From positions 5,022,001 to 5,086,000 of the forward strand of contig JAPNXP010000009.1 of NCBI GenBank assembly GCA_028753945.1: a DNA stretch of 64,000 nucleotides. The letters run 5' to 3'. Positions 1 through 10,910 of the stretch are shown here, one piece after another. How positions within the stretch are numbered: position 1 is the stretch's first letter; every line of letters begins with the position of its first letter. Origin of the DNA: Hexactinellida sp. DTS-2022. Taxonomy: Eukaryota; Porifera; Hexactinellida. Made by a program: the position numbers and the translations under genes. The notes below the pieces were generated by a model. That model saw nothing but the letters and a program-made list of their open reading frames with translations. It ran no database searches and was not told the origin of the DNA.

Positions 1-599
1 ACATCTTAGCGTTTTTATCCATAACTTATCATTAAAATTATTGTCCACCCATGATATATAATTTCTATTGGAAACGGGTTTGGACTAGTCAGAACCGGTT
101 TAAACTGTTAAAGTAGTTGAAACGCGTTTCAACTGAAAACGGCTTCTGACTGCAACATATACATTAAATACGAAACAATTATTTGCTTTCTTTCCTCTCT
201 CTGGCTCTAGCAGTGACACATGACACACTTAACTACATAATAGAAATAAGAATAACAGAGTAATACAAATCATGGTAAATACAAATAAGAAGACACATAA
301 CTAAGAGAATTTCTTTAATTTACGCTTTCTATACTTTTTCAAAGAACCAGCGAGTTATAATTCCTAACTTTGTTTGCAAGAAAGCAATTCGCTGCAGTAA
401 AGACTAGCTTCGATAAGATGTTCCAACTAAACACACCACAGCTAATACAAGTAGACTTCCAAATACTTGGATCACGATTATCGCTAACTTCCAAATACAC
501 CAACGTGAGTTCAACTAGTATTTTTCTAGAAGGTCCACTACAAGCTTCGCCATCAGCTCTTTATTGTTTTCGATGGCACTAAAGGTCTTCTATATAACA

Positions 600-2569
600 A
601 ATATGGAATTTAAAACTGGCTCAGATGGATATTTAAGTCCGCCACGGTCCGTTAGCTGCAGAAGTTTATACTGAGAGTCCAGGTCTAAATCAAGGAGAAA
701 TTCTTTATCAACTGTTAGCATATGTAGACAGACATGACACGGTTTTGTTTATTTCATGTACTGATGGACAGTATACAGGCTTTGATACAGAAATTTTCCT
801 TGGGGGGGGGAAACTTTCCTAGAAACAGACTGTTCCCTTGGATAAAGGAGCAGCATATACATGTATAGGCCAAAATTAATGTATTTAGTTGGCATAATCA
901 TTATATGCTTTAATCCTGATTATATTAGCAATTACTTATCATTTATTTAATAACTATGAGGCAAAGTTAAGACAATTCCTGGGATGGGGGCATCTTTCCT
1001 GGGGGGAGGAAACTTTTGTTGGGGGGGGGGGGGAAATCCCAGGGCCCCCCCCCTCTGTATCACACCCTGGTATAGCCTGCAATAAAGGCTAATGATTGAA
1101 GCAACTGTGAACCACAATCAATTGTTGATAGATCATTAATCTCATCAAGAAATGGCTCCAAATTGAACTCACCATCAGTAGTGGAATACGGAGAAGAAAA
1201 TGACTTAATAAATGACTGATAGATTGAAAGGAAGTGTCTTGTTGTCAGTAAACATGTTTAATATGCTAGAAAGTTCAAGTAGATGCTCGGTTCAAGGATT
1301 TGAAGATAGATGTGATAATTAGAACCAGAAATCATACGGTATAGACCGAAATGGTGTTCCAAGGGATCCGTCTGTAGAAAGGAGGACAACACATACTATG
1401 TAAAGCCACAAGATTGAGTCAAATGATTGGTAATTTGTGGTAAGGCAAAACAAGCATGTCTAAAACTGGTGTATGTTTGTTACTCAGTTTGCCAATTTTT
1501 TCTGGTAAAGTTTGCCAAGCATCTAACCAAAACTACACGAGTCAAAAATAGAAATCGCTCTTCATTAAAAGTCAAAGGTCGAGAGAAATTATCCTCCAAA
1601 CGTATTCCTTTATATGGTGTGTTCACGTTGAATAATTTCTATTCTTTCAATATTCTGGATAACGCAATTCGTTCTGGATAGTTAGCGCAGATATTGTTAA
1701 TTCGTTAACGACTTTCAAAACCAGTTTGACATTTTGACGCTCATTGCTAGACGGAAACATGACTCCATAGTCAAATGAGGAGCTAACTTGGATAAACTTG
1801 TTCTTTCTGAATTATATAATTGACATACATCTTCAAAGGATGCACAACCGAACTTAAGGGGATAATCACAATAAGAACTAGAGTTGTTTTTTAAAGCAAG
1901 TTCCTGCAAAACAAATTCAATTTCTCGGATGCCACTAATTGCAGCAATGGGAACGGATATACTCTGTCCATTAAAATAGGTTGAGGTGGATAAATAAGCA
2001 TTGATTTCAAGGTACAAATCTACGGAGATATTTTTTTCAGCCATTTTAGCGAGAACAAACGTTATGTTGCTCTGATTAAGGCAACCACACCAACCAACTA
2101 TTAGGTAAATAAATCAAGGTTAACTTATTTTTCAAGTCCTGTGGAGAGTTACCACAAACTACTCTTTTTCTTGACTCTCGAATTTCAAGCTGAGTTGTAG
2201 TGTTTGGTTAATCAATTCTTCCTCTTTTGCATCGTATGAGAAGCGATTCCGTTTGTTAGGTTTGGTTGAGTAATACGCTGGGCAGCCGGGCAGCAAACTT
2301 GGTACAGCGCCTTCCTTCAGCTTTGGCTTCGCCCGCGGTACTTCAGTAAAAGTACTACATATCTCCTCTTGGGACTTGGAAAGTGTAGTCTATGTCTTCT
2401 TTCTGAAAATGGTCGATACATACATAGACCACCTTCAGGTCACAGATATCCTCGCGACGAAGAGGCATGTCCAGGCATGATTCAGGGTTGGTGGATTTTG
2501 AGGCATCTTGAACACAGGAACATGGTCATCCGGGTTGTAGTTGCTCTTGCATCCGGGGACAGTACATGA
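600..2569 (-). pseudogene. THAP-domain P-type transposase relic 1
   Basis: P-type transposases bind their element ends through an N-terminal THAP zinc finger (C2CH) and cut through an acidic catalytic core. Read on the minus strand, 2569-2365 gives a THAP start (CTVPGC, then VFKMP), a one-base frameshift, then the second half with VYVC..HF and a stop near VPRGD. A linker follows at about 2350-2150. Positions 2044-1680 carry the late core, including LYNSE and LTMESCF; after a frameshift this continues as ERQNVKLVLKV. That pattern sits in the same place in relic 2. Positions 1100-1069 (LAFIAGY) and 723-600 (LTDRGGLKYPS) are the C-terminal part, interrupted by the element at 776-1069. The middle of the catalytic core is missing between ~2150 and 2044. 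Clearly dead. The family call is by motif, with no search run. Confidence 0.7.
776..1069. mobile_element. G-rich hAT-like MITE inside P relic 1
   Basis: Ends CAGGCTTTGATACAGA and, inverted, CAGGGTGTGATACAGA. The interior carries long G and C runs (785-800, 1018-1052). It interrupts the C-terminal IAGY stretch of the THAP transposase relic. Flanks share only GTATA, so the target duplication is not secure. Confidence 0.5.
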
Positions 2570-2828
2570 GTTAGGCATGAATAGAAGCTAATATGAATAA
2601 AATACCAAGCGAAATTAAAAGGATGAGATTTTACGTCAATAGAAGAGTTTGGAATAAAATCTGATCAATAATAGTATATATTTCAAGAATAATTCTAATT
2701 AATGTGGTTGATTATGATTATTATTTTTGAAATTAAATATTGTGGTTGGATAAATATTACCATCTTCTCCTTCATCCTTGGTCCACATTTTCTAGGTTAC
2801 TGTCAGGCCATATATAGAGTAGGCTATG

Positions 2829-3370
2829 GATCAATATAATCTTAAGATGGCAGAAGTCTTGCGATGGAAAGAATTGTACGTTGAATTATTTCGTAATCCC
2901 GAATAATAAACTCGTAATTCTTTCTTCAAATTTCCGCCCAAAACATATAGCCGTCTTCTTTATTCCTTAAGGATGTAAATATTTTTGTGCCCGCATTGTG
3001 CGCCGAGTGTTTACACCCTATTATATAATCCTAGCGATAATACTGATGATCTAGTGTTGGTGCGGGTTGAGCGCGGGTTAATGTGTGTTAGTTGCGGGTT
3101 GGTGCGGGTTCATTAGTTTATATTGTCGGATTTTCGGGGTCCCGCGTATGACCCGCGCAGAGCTCTAATACAAACTGACTAGATCAAACCTGGGCAGAAT
3201 TTTTCCAGACCCGATTCTGACCAGTTGACCTGGTCATTTAACCAGGTTAATAAAATAAATAAAATACTTATAATGCACTGAAAAAAGTGGACTCCATCTA
3301 GAATCTAGATATTAGGCCTTTAACTAAATACTACATGTAATTAAATTGATTATAATACGTCATAGTTGCA
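2829..3370. other. No gene; possible hAT terminal fragments
   Basis: AT-rich. Two GCGGG-rich blocks in inverted relation (3056-3115 and 3136-3168) look like the ends of a small hAT-like element, but I could not define its limits. Confidence 0.3.
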
Positions 3371-3515
3371 TAAAAATCCAAAATTGAAGCTCTGCCGACG
3401 CATTTCCCTTTTTAGGCACTATTTTTTGGTGGCTACTGGCCCGGTTAAGGATTGTGCCTCCAAAGGACAATGGTGTCTGCACTGCTGCAATTCTGGATTT
3501 TTTCGCCATGTCATA
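3371..3515. repeat. Degraded palindromic head module of the CCAAAATTG family
   Basis: Starts aaaaatccaaaattg and ends caattctggattttttcgcc, with the centre resembling the ~125-bp palindrome seen at 31011, 35165, 52315, 57767, 59262, 60110, 61312 and 62190. More diverged than those copies. Confidence 0.6.
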
Positions 3516-3655
3516 AACGTCACAAGGTTTTTAGACATATTTATCAAGTGGCCTCGAGCCAAAGAAACGATTGATAAATTGGAAGTTTGTTTCTATCTTA
3601 AACTAGTTTTGAGATTATTACATTTATTAAATATGCGAAATTTAACAATTATTTA

Positions 3656-3925
3656 TAAACTAGCGCGCTTCGCTTACTAGGTCGCTTCGCTTACTAGGTC
3701 GCTTCGCTTACTAGGTCGCTTCACTCCAAAACACAACCACACACCAACCGCTTCGCGGTTGGTATGTGGTTTGTATACTTCTAACATTGATAATAAAACG
3801 GAAATAGGCCTAAATGGTCGAATTTATTGTGAAATTTTAGTGATTACGTAATCATGCGATAATTAGTTAGCATTTTGGAAATCTGGTGTGACCACATGTC
3901 CGCATCATTTCCATGCTTCTCGAAA
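3656..3925 (+). repeat. Dispersed repeat family A, truncated copy
   Basis: Shares ACTAGCGCGCTTCGCTT and the following ~260 bp with copies at 9509-9968 and 53386-53904. Here the first 20-bp unit (gcttcgcttactaggtc) is tandemly repeated about three to four times at 3664-3722. The right half of the family consensus is missing. Confidence 0.7.
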
Positions 3926-4509
3926 TCTTTGCGATAATGAGTGTATTATGTACCATAGAAAGAATTAAGTGCAAATAATCTCATTATCTCAAATATTATT
4001 GAAGTTAGGCCTAGAAAATGTATTATCAATGAATAGAAAGTTAACTATTGCGGATAGATCAGAACTAGCATAGTTTACATAATATCGATAGTTTTCGAGT
4101 TAAGGCTCAATTTAGGAAATATACATTTCCCTGGCAACCGAGGAATGTGTCAACATTCCATTTATAATTTCGATATATTCCATTCAACTAGTTATGTACA
4201 TCCTGATGTTCCAATTTTGAAAATTTATAACGTGTTTAACTATGTTAAAAGCAGGCTATAAAAACACGATAATTCCCACGAAAAATAGCGATTACGTATT
4301 CAAATGGTGATATATCACAATTCTAAAGAGTGTTATGTATGCCTTGATATCATGTTCCTAACTTCCTATATAATTATAATGCATTTCTCAGGTCTGTCAT
4401 TACTAGCTATTGAGATAAAGATAAGTCACCTATTTATCAATGGCCTTTAAATAATCCATGGTTCGGAGTAGTGGTAAGGCCTTATATAACGAAGGTCACG
4501 TATAGATAT
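3926..4509. other. AT-rich stretch, nothing recognised
   Basis: No open frame of note and no repeat that I could match elsewhere in the window. Confidence 0.5.
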
Positions 4510-4552
4510 TATAAATTTAGGCGCATGCATTTGTCCGAATTTTTAGGGATAT

Positions 4553-5720
4553 TTTGATTGATTTTTGTAAGTTCTGCACATGTCCGAATTGATTTTTGTA
4601 AGTTCTGCACATGTCCGAATTGATTTTTGTAAGTTCTGCACATGTCCGAATTGATTTTTGTAAGTTCTGCACATGTCCAAATTGATTTTTGTAAGTTCTG
4701 CACATGTCCAAATTGATTTTTGTAAGTTCTGCACATGTCCGAACTGATTTTTGTAAGTTCTGCACATGTCCGAATTAATTTTTGTAAGTTATGCACATGT
4801 CCGAATTGATTTTTGTAAGTTCTGCACATGTCCGAATTAATTTTTGTAAGTTCTGCACATGTCCAGACTGATTTTTGGAAGTTCTGCACATGTCCGAATT
4901 GTTTTTTGTAAGTTATGCACATGTCCGAATTGATTTTTGTAAGTTATGCACATGTCCGAATTGATTTTTGTAAGTTCTGCACATGTCCGAACTGATTTTT
5001 GTAAGTTCTGCACATGTCCGAATTGATTTTTGTAAGTACTGCACATGTCCGAATTGATTTTTGTAAGTTCTGCACATGTCCGAACTGATTTTTGTAAGTT
5101 CTGCACATGTCCGAATTAATTTTTGTAAGTTATGCACATGTCCGAATTGATTTTTGTAAGTTCTGCACATGTCCGAATTGATTTTTGTAAGTTCTGCACA
5201 TGTCCGAATTAATTTTTGTAAGTTCTGCACATGTCCAGACTGATTTTTGGAAGTTCTGCACATGTCCGAATTGTTTTTTGTAAGTTATACACATGTCCGA
5301 ATTGATTTTTGTAAGTTCTGCACATGTCCGAATTGATTTTTGTAAGTTCTGCACATGTCCGAACTGATTTTTGTAAGTTCTGCACATGTCCGAATTGATT
5401 TTTGTAAGTTCTGCACATGTCCGAATTGATTTTTGTAAGTTCTGCACATGTCCAAATTGATTTTTGTAAGTTCTGCACATGTCCAGACTGATTTTTGTAA
5501 GTTCTGCACATTTCCGAATTGTTTTTTGTAAGTTATGCACATGTCCGAATTGATTTTTGTAAGTTCTGCACATGTCCGAATTGATTTTTGTAAGTTCTGC
5601 ACATGTCCGAACTGATTTTTGTAAGTTCTGCACATGTCCGAAGTGATTTTTGTAAGTTCTGCACATGTCCGAACTGATTTTTGTAAGTTCTGCACATGTC
5701 CGAATTGATTTTTGTAAGTT
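4553..5720. repeat. 31-bp minisatellite array, ~38 units (left MULE arm)
   Basis: The unit is 31 bp and begins gatttttgtaagttctgcac. Variant units (cagactgatttttggaag, then gttttttgtaagttatgcac) recur at 4864, 5236 and 5484. These are spaced 372 bp (12 units) and 248 bp (8 units), which shows higher-order block duplication. Because 31 leaves remainder 1 on division by 3, the minus strand is open in all three frames; this is a by-product of unit length, not evidence for protein. Confidence 0.95.
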
Positions 5721-5742
5721 AAATATCGAATTCAACTTACTA

Positions 5743-6856
5743 CAGTGGTTCTCAAACTGTGGTACGCGAGCCCCTTCTAGTGGTACGCGGAGGTACCTCA
5801 TTTGACGTAAATAAATCAAAATTTTAATATAATACCTTCTCACTGATTAGGACTGTAGGTAACCATGTCGATGTAGGCCAACATATTTACGTACATCAGT
5901 GTATTTAACCTAAATATCGGTTATACAGTAGAAACCGGTTTTCTAACCAATTATTTTCAGGTAACTATAGTTAGACTAAAACGATAGTTAGCATACCTGC
6001 CTACTGTACATTGACTTTAACCATTTTGGCTGTTCTGTACAGGCGTCCGGGATTTTAGTTGGGTCAAAATTACTGATTGTGAGTGTAATAATTAATACAT
6101 GCAAAATGTCTACACCCTCAAAATGTAGCATTATGTTGTATAAATTAACAGTTCCAATTGAAGCGTACCAGGATTCTCTGTACAATCTATATAATTCAAT
6201 GTTTTCTCCTTCAGAAAGTTATTTGAATTATGTCAACATAAATAATTATAAATTTAAATAACATGATAGTATATCTTGCTATGCATTCTGCATTAACCAC
6301 ATGAATGGAATGACTTGGTTACTGTAATTTATCCTAGCATAAATATGCAAAGATTCCCTAGATAAGTGAGCGAGAAAAAATCTCACGATTTCCAGGGATT
6401 TTGGCAAATGTACAGGGGAAGATTGGAGGAATATGACTCAAATATGTTGGCAGGTATGAGTTAGAATTGACCGAAGTTAAATAAAACGATAGTTAGAAAA
6501 AAAACAATGGAAATACTAGTCAAGTTGGAATTTATTACACCACAAAGTTATCATCAACGATAAGTTAGAATAACCCGAGTTCGAAAAAAACGATAGTAAT
6601 TAATTATAATAACGAATTCAATAATAAGTTCAGTCAAATTCGTCGGAAAAAAACGATAGTTTGAATACTGTTAGAAAACTCCCGTTGCAACTGTATTCTA
6701 TGAATTGGATTATACCTAAATATACTGGTTATTTTCAAGTGTTTTTGATATGGTTATTATTCGGGTGTGTATTTAACTATCGGTTATTATGGTGGTACGC
6801 GGAGACCCTAATAATTGCTGAAGTGGTACGCGCTGTAAAAAGTTTGAGAACCACTG
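5743..6856. mobile_element. hAT element nested in the MULE
   Basis: Ends CAGTGGTTCTCAAACT and AGTTTGAGAACCACTG, followed inward by gtggtacgcg in both arms. The 8-bp flanks ACTTACTA (5735-5742) and CCTTACTA (6857-6864) match in 7 of 8. No transposase is left. Carries a further insertion at 5992-6458 and several copies of the short motif aaacgatagttag. Confidence 0.85.
5992..6458. mobile_element. CATACCTGCC element nested in the hAT element
   Basis: Ends CATACCTGCC and GGCAGGTATG. The interior matches the second copy at 56294-56656 in reverse orientation. Flanks share AGTTAG (6 bp), which does not settle the superfamily. Confidence 0.7.
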
Positions 6857-6935
6857 CCTTACTATATCTAATAGCTTTAATAATAGCCTTCATAAATAGA
6901 ATTTACTCATATTTAATCAATTAGCTTTTAATCAA

Positions 6936-7419
6936 TTAAGTAAATATTTGAAACCTTTCACTGATGCTATTATGGCATATGGGGAAGGTTTGTCCCATAT
7001 CTATTATTTGTTGACTGCAATCAGCGCAAAAGGTTGCATGTCTGCATGGCATGAAAATCCATGTTGTTATTCGCAGACTGAGGCACACAGAGCATTGGCT
7101 TCCTCCCATATTTGAGTCCGGACCTTCCAGCTCTTCTTCAGTATCTTCGGAGTCGCTCAGAACAATTTGAGAATATTTCTGGGATCCAATTGTGTTGCTC
7201 ATATGCTGTAAATACTGCCATGGTGTATACTCTCCATTATGTAATTTTTCTTTGAATAATTTTATTTGGTCATTGATTTGCACACAGTTAAATTTCCTTG
7301 CGCGACTGATCTCCCTTCCTTGTCGTATTCTGCCAATATCATTGTCAGTATCTATGATGACATCGTTTAAATGTGACGTAAATGTCCAGATCCTAGGGCA
7401 AGAACTCCTGATTCGAGCT
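6936..7419 (-). pseudogene. MULE C-terminal part with RING finger
   Basis: Continues the transposase reading frame after a one-base frameshift near 7420-7430; the shifted frame reads KARIRSSCPRIW, the usual stretch after the catalytic Glu. The end of the frame holds a RING-like zinc finger: CSVC, CRH, CADC and a last pair reading FPIC. In that last pair the expected first Cys is Phe, so the second zinc site is probably lost. A RING at the C terminus would suggest ubiquitin-ligase-like or protein-binding activity, but here it is only a relic. The stop is at 6936, just outside the nested hAT element. Confidence 0.7.
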
Positions 7420-8600
7420 TTCAGTTTTTCTGATAACTTTCTGCCCCATTATTTGAAGAGATACTCAGTTCAAAGATAGATAGTTCTTCCGGGAATATAT
7501 TGGTAAGAAAGTGTCTCTTAATGTATTTATTTAGCTTTTCCAGCTTTAGTCCTACACTGCTATCCAATGTTGGTGTCGTAATTAAATTGAACGTTGGATA
7601 GATCAGTGAGGCAGGTAGAAACGGAATCGCCATCAACAATCGTGTGAACTTTGATACGTTACTTTGGAAATCCTGAACAAGACCCAATTTTTGAATCTTA
7701 GACCAAATACATTGAGTATAATGGAAGAAACATCCGTAAATGCGAATATGTAGGAAAACTTGTTTAATGGCATTTCTAGGAGCACGCTCCCGATCGGACA
7801 TTGAAGTCACAGGTTTGAAGTCAGGTAAGTGTGTGACAAGCCGTTCTAATAGAGAACTATATAACTCTTGGCTCTTCGCTGTCATTAAACAGTGTATTGC
7901 AGGTACAGTGTGCCTTGCAACAGATATGAATATCGTCCATAACTGGTAAAACTGAATCGGAACCACATCAAATGTTCCATCAAATTGTATGCTACAGTGG
8001 AACCCCGCGTATCGGGGCACTCGCGTATCGGGGCACCACTATTATCGGGGCAGTCGTTTGGGAATTTGTTTTTTTCCCATTAAAAATTACCCCGCGTATC
8101 GGGGCGCCATTCACTTATCGGGCACTCCACCGAAGATTATTTCTCTTGAGTAACATGCTTTTTACTTTTCAGCAGCTTAGTATTCTTTGTAATGGCCGCT
8201 AAGCGTCACCCACTCACGCTAGAGACTCGTGCTGAGGTAATCGGGGGAGTTTTTCAAAAAAAAATCCGTGAATATCATAGATTTGTGACTCCTAGTGTAG
8301 GTAAAGTATAATGTGAAATTGTACTGTGTAGTACTGCTTAAATATCAGCCTCAACTCTAGGTTTTGACTATATGTGTATGATTTGTTGTGTAGGTGCTAA
8401 CTTAATTGTTTTAACCAAACATATTGGAGTTTTCTTAGAACCCCGCGTATCGGGGCGCTGAGCGCTTGGACGGAGGTGCCCCGATACGCGGGGTTCCACT
8501 GTACTAGCTTCTGACAGTAAGACACTAATTTCGTCAGAAAAGAAGACCACAGCAATTTGGTTTCCAGCGGTTACAGAAAATTTGAAGTGCTTCCAAAAGT
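7420..8600 (-). pseudogene. MULE transposase catalytic core, split by a MITE
   Basis: Mutator-like transposases use a DDE core. On the minus strand, 8595-8504 reads FFSDEISVLLSEAS. After removal of the MITE at 7995-8501 with one TA, it continues in frame to DGTF, the first catalytic Asp block, followed by QFYQLWTIF. MSDRERAPRNA carries the second Asp and a GCFFHYTQ helix follows. NNGAES holds the catalytic Glu just before the 7425 frameshift. Order and spacing fit a MULE transposase. One frameshift near 8600 separates it from the FLYWCH part. Nonfunctional. Confidence 0.8.
7995..8501. mobile_element. pogo/Tigger-like MITE, TA target
   Basis: Ends CAGTGGAACCCCGCGTATCG and its inverse, with TA on both sides (7993-7994 and 8502-8503). 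The CGCGTATCGGGGC motif repeats inside both arms. It sits in the MULE transposase next to the first catalytic block, and removing it with one TA keeps the frame. 507 bp, no coding sequence. Confidence 0.9.
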
Positions 8601-9035
8601 TGTAGCTCCTAGCATGTCAATATATTCAATAGCTGTTGAAGGGATTTTCGGTTGAGAAGTTTTTCTACTCCTATACATAGCAGATTCATACTCAGGGAAT
8701 GAAATATCATGAGCATTAGGTTCATTTCTAGTTGCATCATCGAATATATTTCTGAGACTTGGGGATTGTGTCTGCTTAGCAAGTGTCTTGCACTTAGCTT
8801 TCAACTGATACACCGCGGTTTTATATTCATTAACTGTGTGATTATGTAGATGCATAGGGGTAATTGAATGTCTTGTGAGGTTCATTTTAGCTGTCCCTTT
8901 ACACCCATTTCTAAATATAGCACATTTGAGGTAGACACAATTTTCGGTGGTCTTTGATTGCACATATTTGAAACCATCAGCAGATGTAAAAACGCTACTT
9001 CCACATCGCTTGTATTCGTCGGTACTAAATTCCAT
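8571..9035 (-). CDS. FLYWCH zinc-finger N-terminus of the MULE transposase (relic)
   Basis: The ATG at 9035 opens a 154-codon frame. Residues ~10-65 form a FLYWCH-type domain: F..ADGFKYVQ, then YLKCAIFRNGCKG, then MHLHNHT, which supply the Cys and His ligands. FLYWCH domains bind DNA and are the usual N-terminal module of animal MULE transposases, where they should recognise the element ends. A linker of Lys/Thr-rich sequence follows. The frame stops at 8571 because of a frameshift into the catalytic core. The start lies about 200 bp inside the right minisatellite array. This part is intact as a frame, but the whole gene is not. Confidence 0.75.
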   Translation of the reverse strand: MEFSTDEYKRCGSSVFTSADGFKYVQSKTTENCVYLKCAIFRNGCKGTAKMNLTRHSITPMHLHNHTVNEYKTAVYQLKAKCKTLAKQTQSPSLRNIFDDATRNEPNAHDISFPEYESAMYRSRKTSQPKIPSTAIEYIDMLGATTFGSTSNFL

Positions 9036-9244
9036 TGTATTGATATGTACTTTCTTTGGAATGAGAACTATTTATGAACTCAAATTCACCTTGTCATATA
9101 AGTGTTTCACCACAACATCTACGCACGAGTATTTACTAATAACACCATTTCTTGCTGTTGTTGATTTTTGGTATACATTTCAATGTATTCCGTTCTTGAT
9201 TTTTGGTACACATTTCAATGTATTCAAGATTTTTTCAATATATT

Positions 9245-9490
9245 ATTCGGACATGTGCAGAACTTACAAAATCAATTCGGACATGTGCAGAACTTACAAA
9301 AATCAGTTCGGACATGTGCAGAACTTGCAAAAATCAATTCGGACATGTGCAGAACTTACAAAAATCAATTCGGACATGTGCAGAACTTACAAAAATCTAT
9401 TCGGACATGTACAGAACTTACAAAATCAATTCGGACATGTGCAGAACTTACAAAAATCTATTCGGACATGTAACAAATTCGGACATGTGC
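9245..9490. repeat. 31-bp minisatellite array, ~8 units (right MULE arm)
   Basis: Units of 30-31 bp reading aattcggacatgtgcagaac, the reverse complement of the left-arm unit. It runs to within ~10 bp of the proposed right end of the MULE. Upstream, 9165-9225 holds two or three copies of a shorter unit (tgatttttggtatacatttc). Confidence 0.95.
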
Positions 9491-9508
9491 AGCTCCCCCT
9501 ATAAATTA

Positions 9509-9968
9509 AACTAGCGCGCTTCGCTTGATAGGTCGCTTCGCGGCAGAAAACAATACACCTCTAACATTGATTATAAAGCGTAAATAGGCCTAAATAGTCA
9601 AATTTAACAATGTGAAATTTTAATGATTACGTCATCATGCGATAATGAGTAAGCATATTGGCAATCTGGTGTGACCAACGTGTCCGCATCATTAATGTGC
9701 ATATTCTATTAAATTTTCATATTATATCTTTTAGAGGGCGCAAATTATGGGCGATTAAGTAACTTTTCAGGGTTCTCGAAATGTGACAACGACGTCATAA
9801 CTTTTCGAGGTGTAAGAAATTTTGAGTGGAAACCTCAACTTGTTGGCGGGTGCCAAAAGTTACCCCTATCTGCCAAAAATCACATTTGGAAATCGTCCAC
9901 TTTCTTCAATCAACTCGGAACATACAAACAAATATATCACCCACCCTTGTGTTTTAATAGTATAGATC
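9509..9968 (+). repeat. Dispersed repeat family A, copy 2
   Basis: Starts ACTAGCGCGCTTCGCTT, directly after the MULE target duplication, and ends ttttaatagtatagat. Homologous over nearly its full length to 53386-53904. No coding sequence and no clear inverted ends, so the class is unknown. Confidence 0.75.
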
Positions 9969-10572
9969 TTTCGGCAATATTATCCACAGTTAATTTAATT
10001 ACGTTTAAACATTACCCTGTATTTATTTTGTTATATTTATTAATCCATATTAAATTAATACTATAATTAAATAGAAGCCAATTCGAATTCACAAGTAGAA
10101 ACAATTTAATTATTGCAAGTTGAAACTATTGTATGACAGTTTCACTACCATGACAGAATTACTACTTTATATTACAGTGACCATGGATGCACTAGCCATG
10201 ACAGTTTTACTACTTTCCATGACAGAATCACTACCTATGACTTGAATATTAATCACGCGTTACTTAGTTCCATTTATACAAGTGATGTGTTTATTTCATC
10301 AAACTTATTATAGTTAAAAGTCAATTCTTAGTAATAACGGAAGTGACTTTAAAACCTTTTTGCGGTAATCTGATCAAATATATTCAGCTACATTGCTTTA
10401 TCATGCCATTGAGTCTGGTATTATTTTATTATATTTGCAGATATTACTTTTGAATAATATTTAGCTATTGTAATTAGTTAATTAAGTTGTATATCAATAT
10501 AACAAATAATTAATTGGTACCCTATGAATTTCTAATTTCATAAAATATTTAATACTTATTGTTTGGTTTAGA
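9969..10572. other. No gene; fragments of dispersed repeats
   Basis: 10001-10115 matches the middle of the CCAAAATTG family. 10130-10245 (catgacagaattactac and relatives) is an inverted match to 43083-43200. The remainder is AT-rich. Confidence 0.55.
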
Positions 10573-10910
10573 CATAGACTACTTTAATAAAGGACTGTAG
10601 GCTGCCAGCTCGGGTCCTGGAACTTGGGTCCATTGCCAATGTGTCTTAATGATATCTCGTAATCCGCTAATGCTAGACACAGGAAATGTTTATTGTCGTA
10701 TGGGAAGTCATATTTTGGGAGTCCATTGGTCATATTGCCTAATCTCAAATATTTGTGGGATGTGAGTTTTGCGGTTTTAACACCTTTTCCATATATGGTA
10801 ATAATCTCAAATTCTCGACTTCAGTTAGAGTTAGACATAAGAAACGTATTATTGTCGAATAGGAAGTCACATGTAAGGAAGATATTGGCATATTGACTAT
10901 CACTAATTAG

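Larger units (their letters stand above)
1..2828 (-). mobile_element. P-type (THAP) DNA transposon relic, left end off the window
   Basis: The right terminus (2806-2828) ends in GAGTAGGCTATG, the inverse of the CATAGCCTACTC start of the small element at 36228-36758. Positions 2745-2828 match the first ~85 bp of that small element in reverse, and 150-355 match its next ~230 bp in reverse. The 356-2744 segment, which contains the transposase relic, is therefore what the small element lacks. The left terminus should lie just before base 1. Bases 66-160 do not match the small element and look like a further insertion; they contain a perfect 18-bp palindrome at 116-133. Assignment to the P superfamily rests on the THAP-plus-transposase coding relic and the CATAG ends. 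Confidence 0.7.
4520..9499 (-). mobile_element. MULE transposon with minisatellite terminal inverted repeats
   Basis: Outer flanks are TATAAATTTA (4510-4519) and TATAAATTAA (9500-9509), a 10-bp near-perfect direct repeat of the length MULEs make. The termini are related inverted sequences (ggcgcatgcatttgtccgaa at left; GGGGGAGCTGCACATGTCCG reversed at right). Each terminus runs into a 31-bp tandem array, and the two arrays (4553-5720 and ~9245-9490) are in opposite orientation. Between them, on the minus strand, lie FLYWCH, MULE transposase and RING modules. Nested in it are a hAT element (5743-6856), itself containing another element (5992-6458), and a pogo-like MITE (7995-8501). Coding capacity is decayed, so the copy is dead. 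Confidence 0.75.

Noticed and set aside
4553..5720. Regular 31-bp repeats considered as a CRISPR array
   Set aside because: Repeats are directly adjacent with no unique spacers, and the same unit occurs inverted at the other end of a eukaryotic transposon.
4509..5843. Long minus-strand open frames as a real repeat protein
   Set aside because: All three frames are open simply because the stop-free unit length is not a multiple of three; no start context, splice signal or domain.
9509..9968. Family A as a Helitron
   Set aside because: The ends do not show a convincing TC start or hairpin plus CTRR end, and no Rep/helicase sequence is present; left unclassified.
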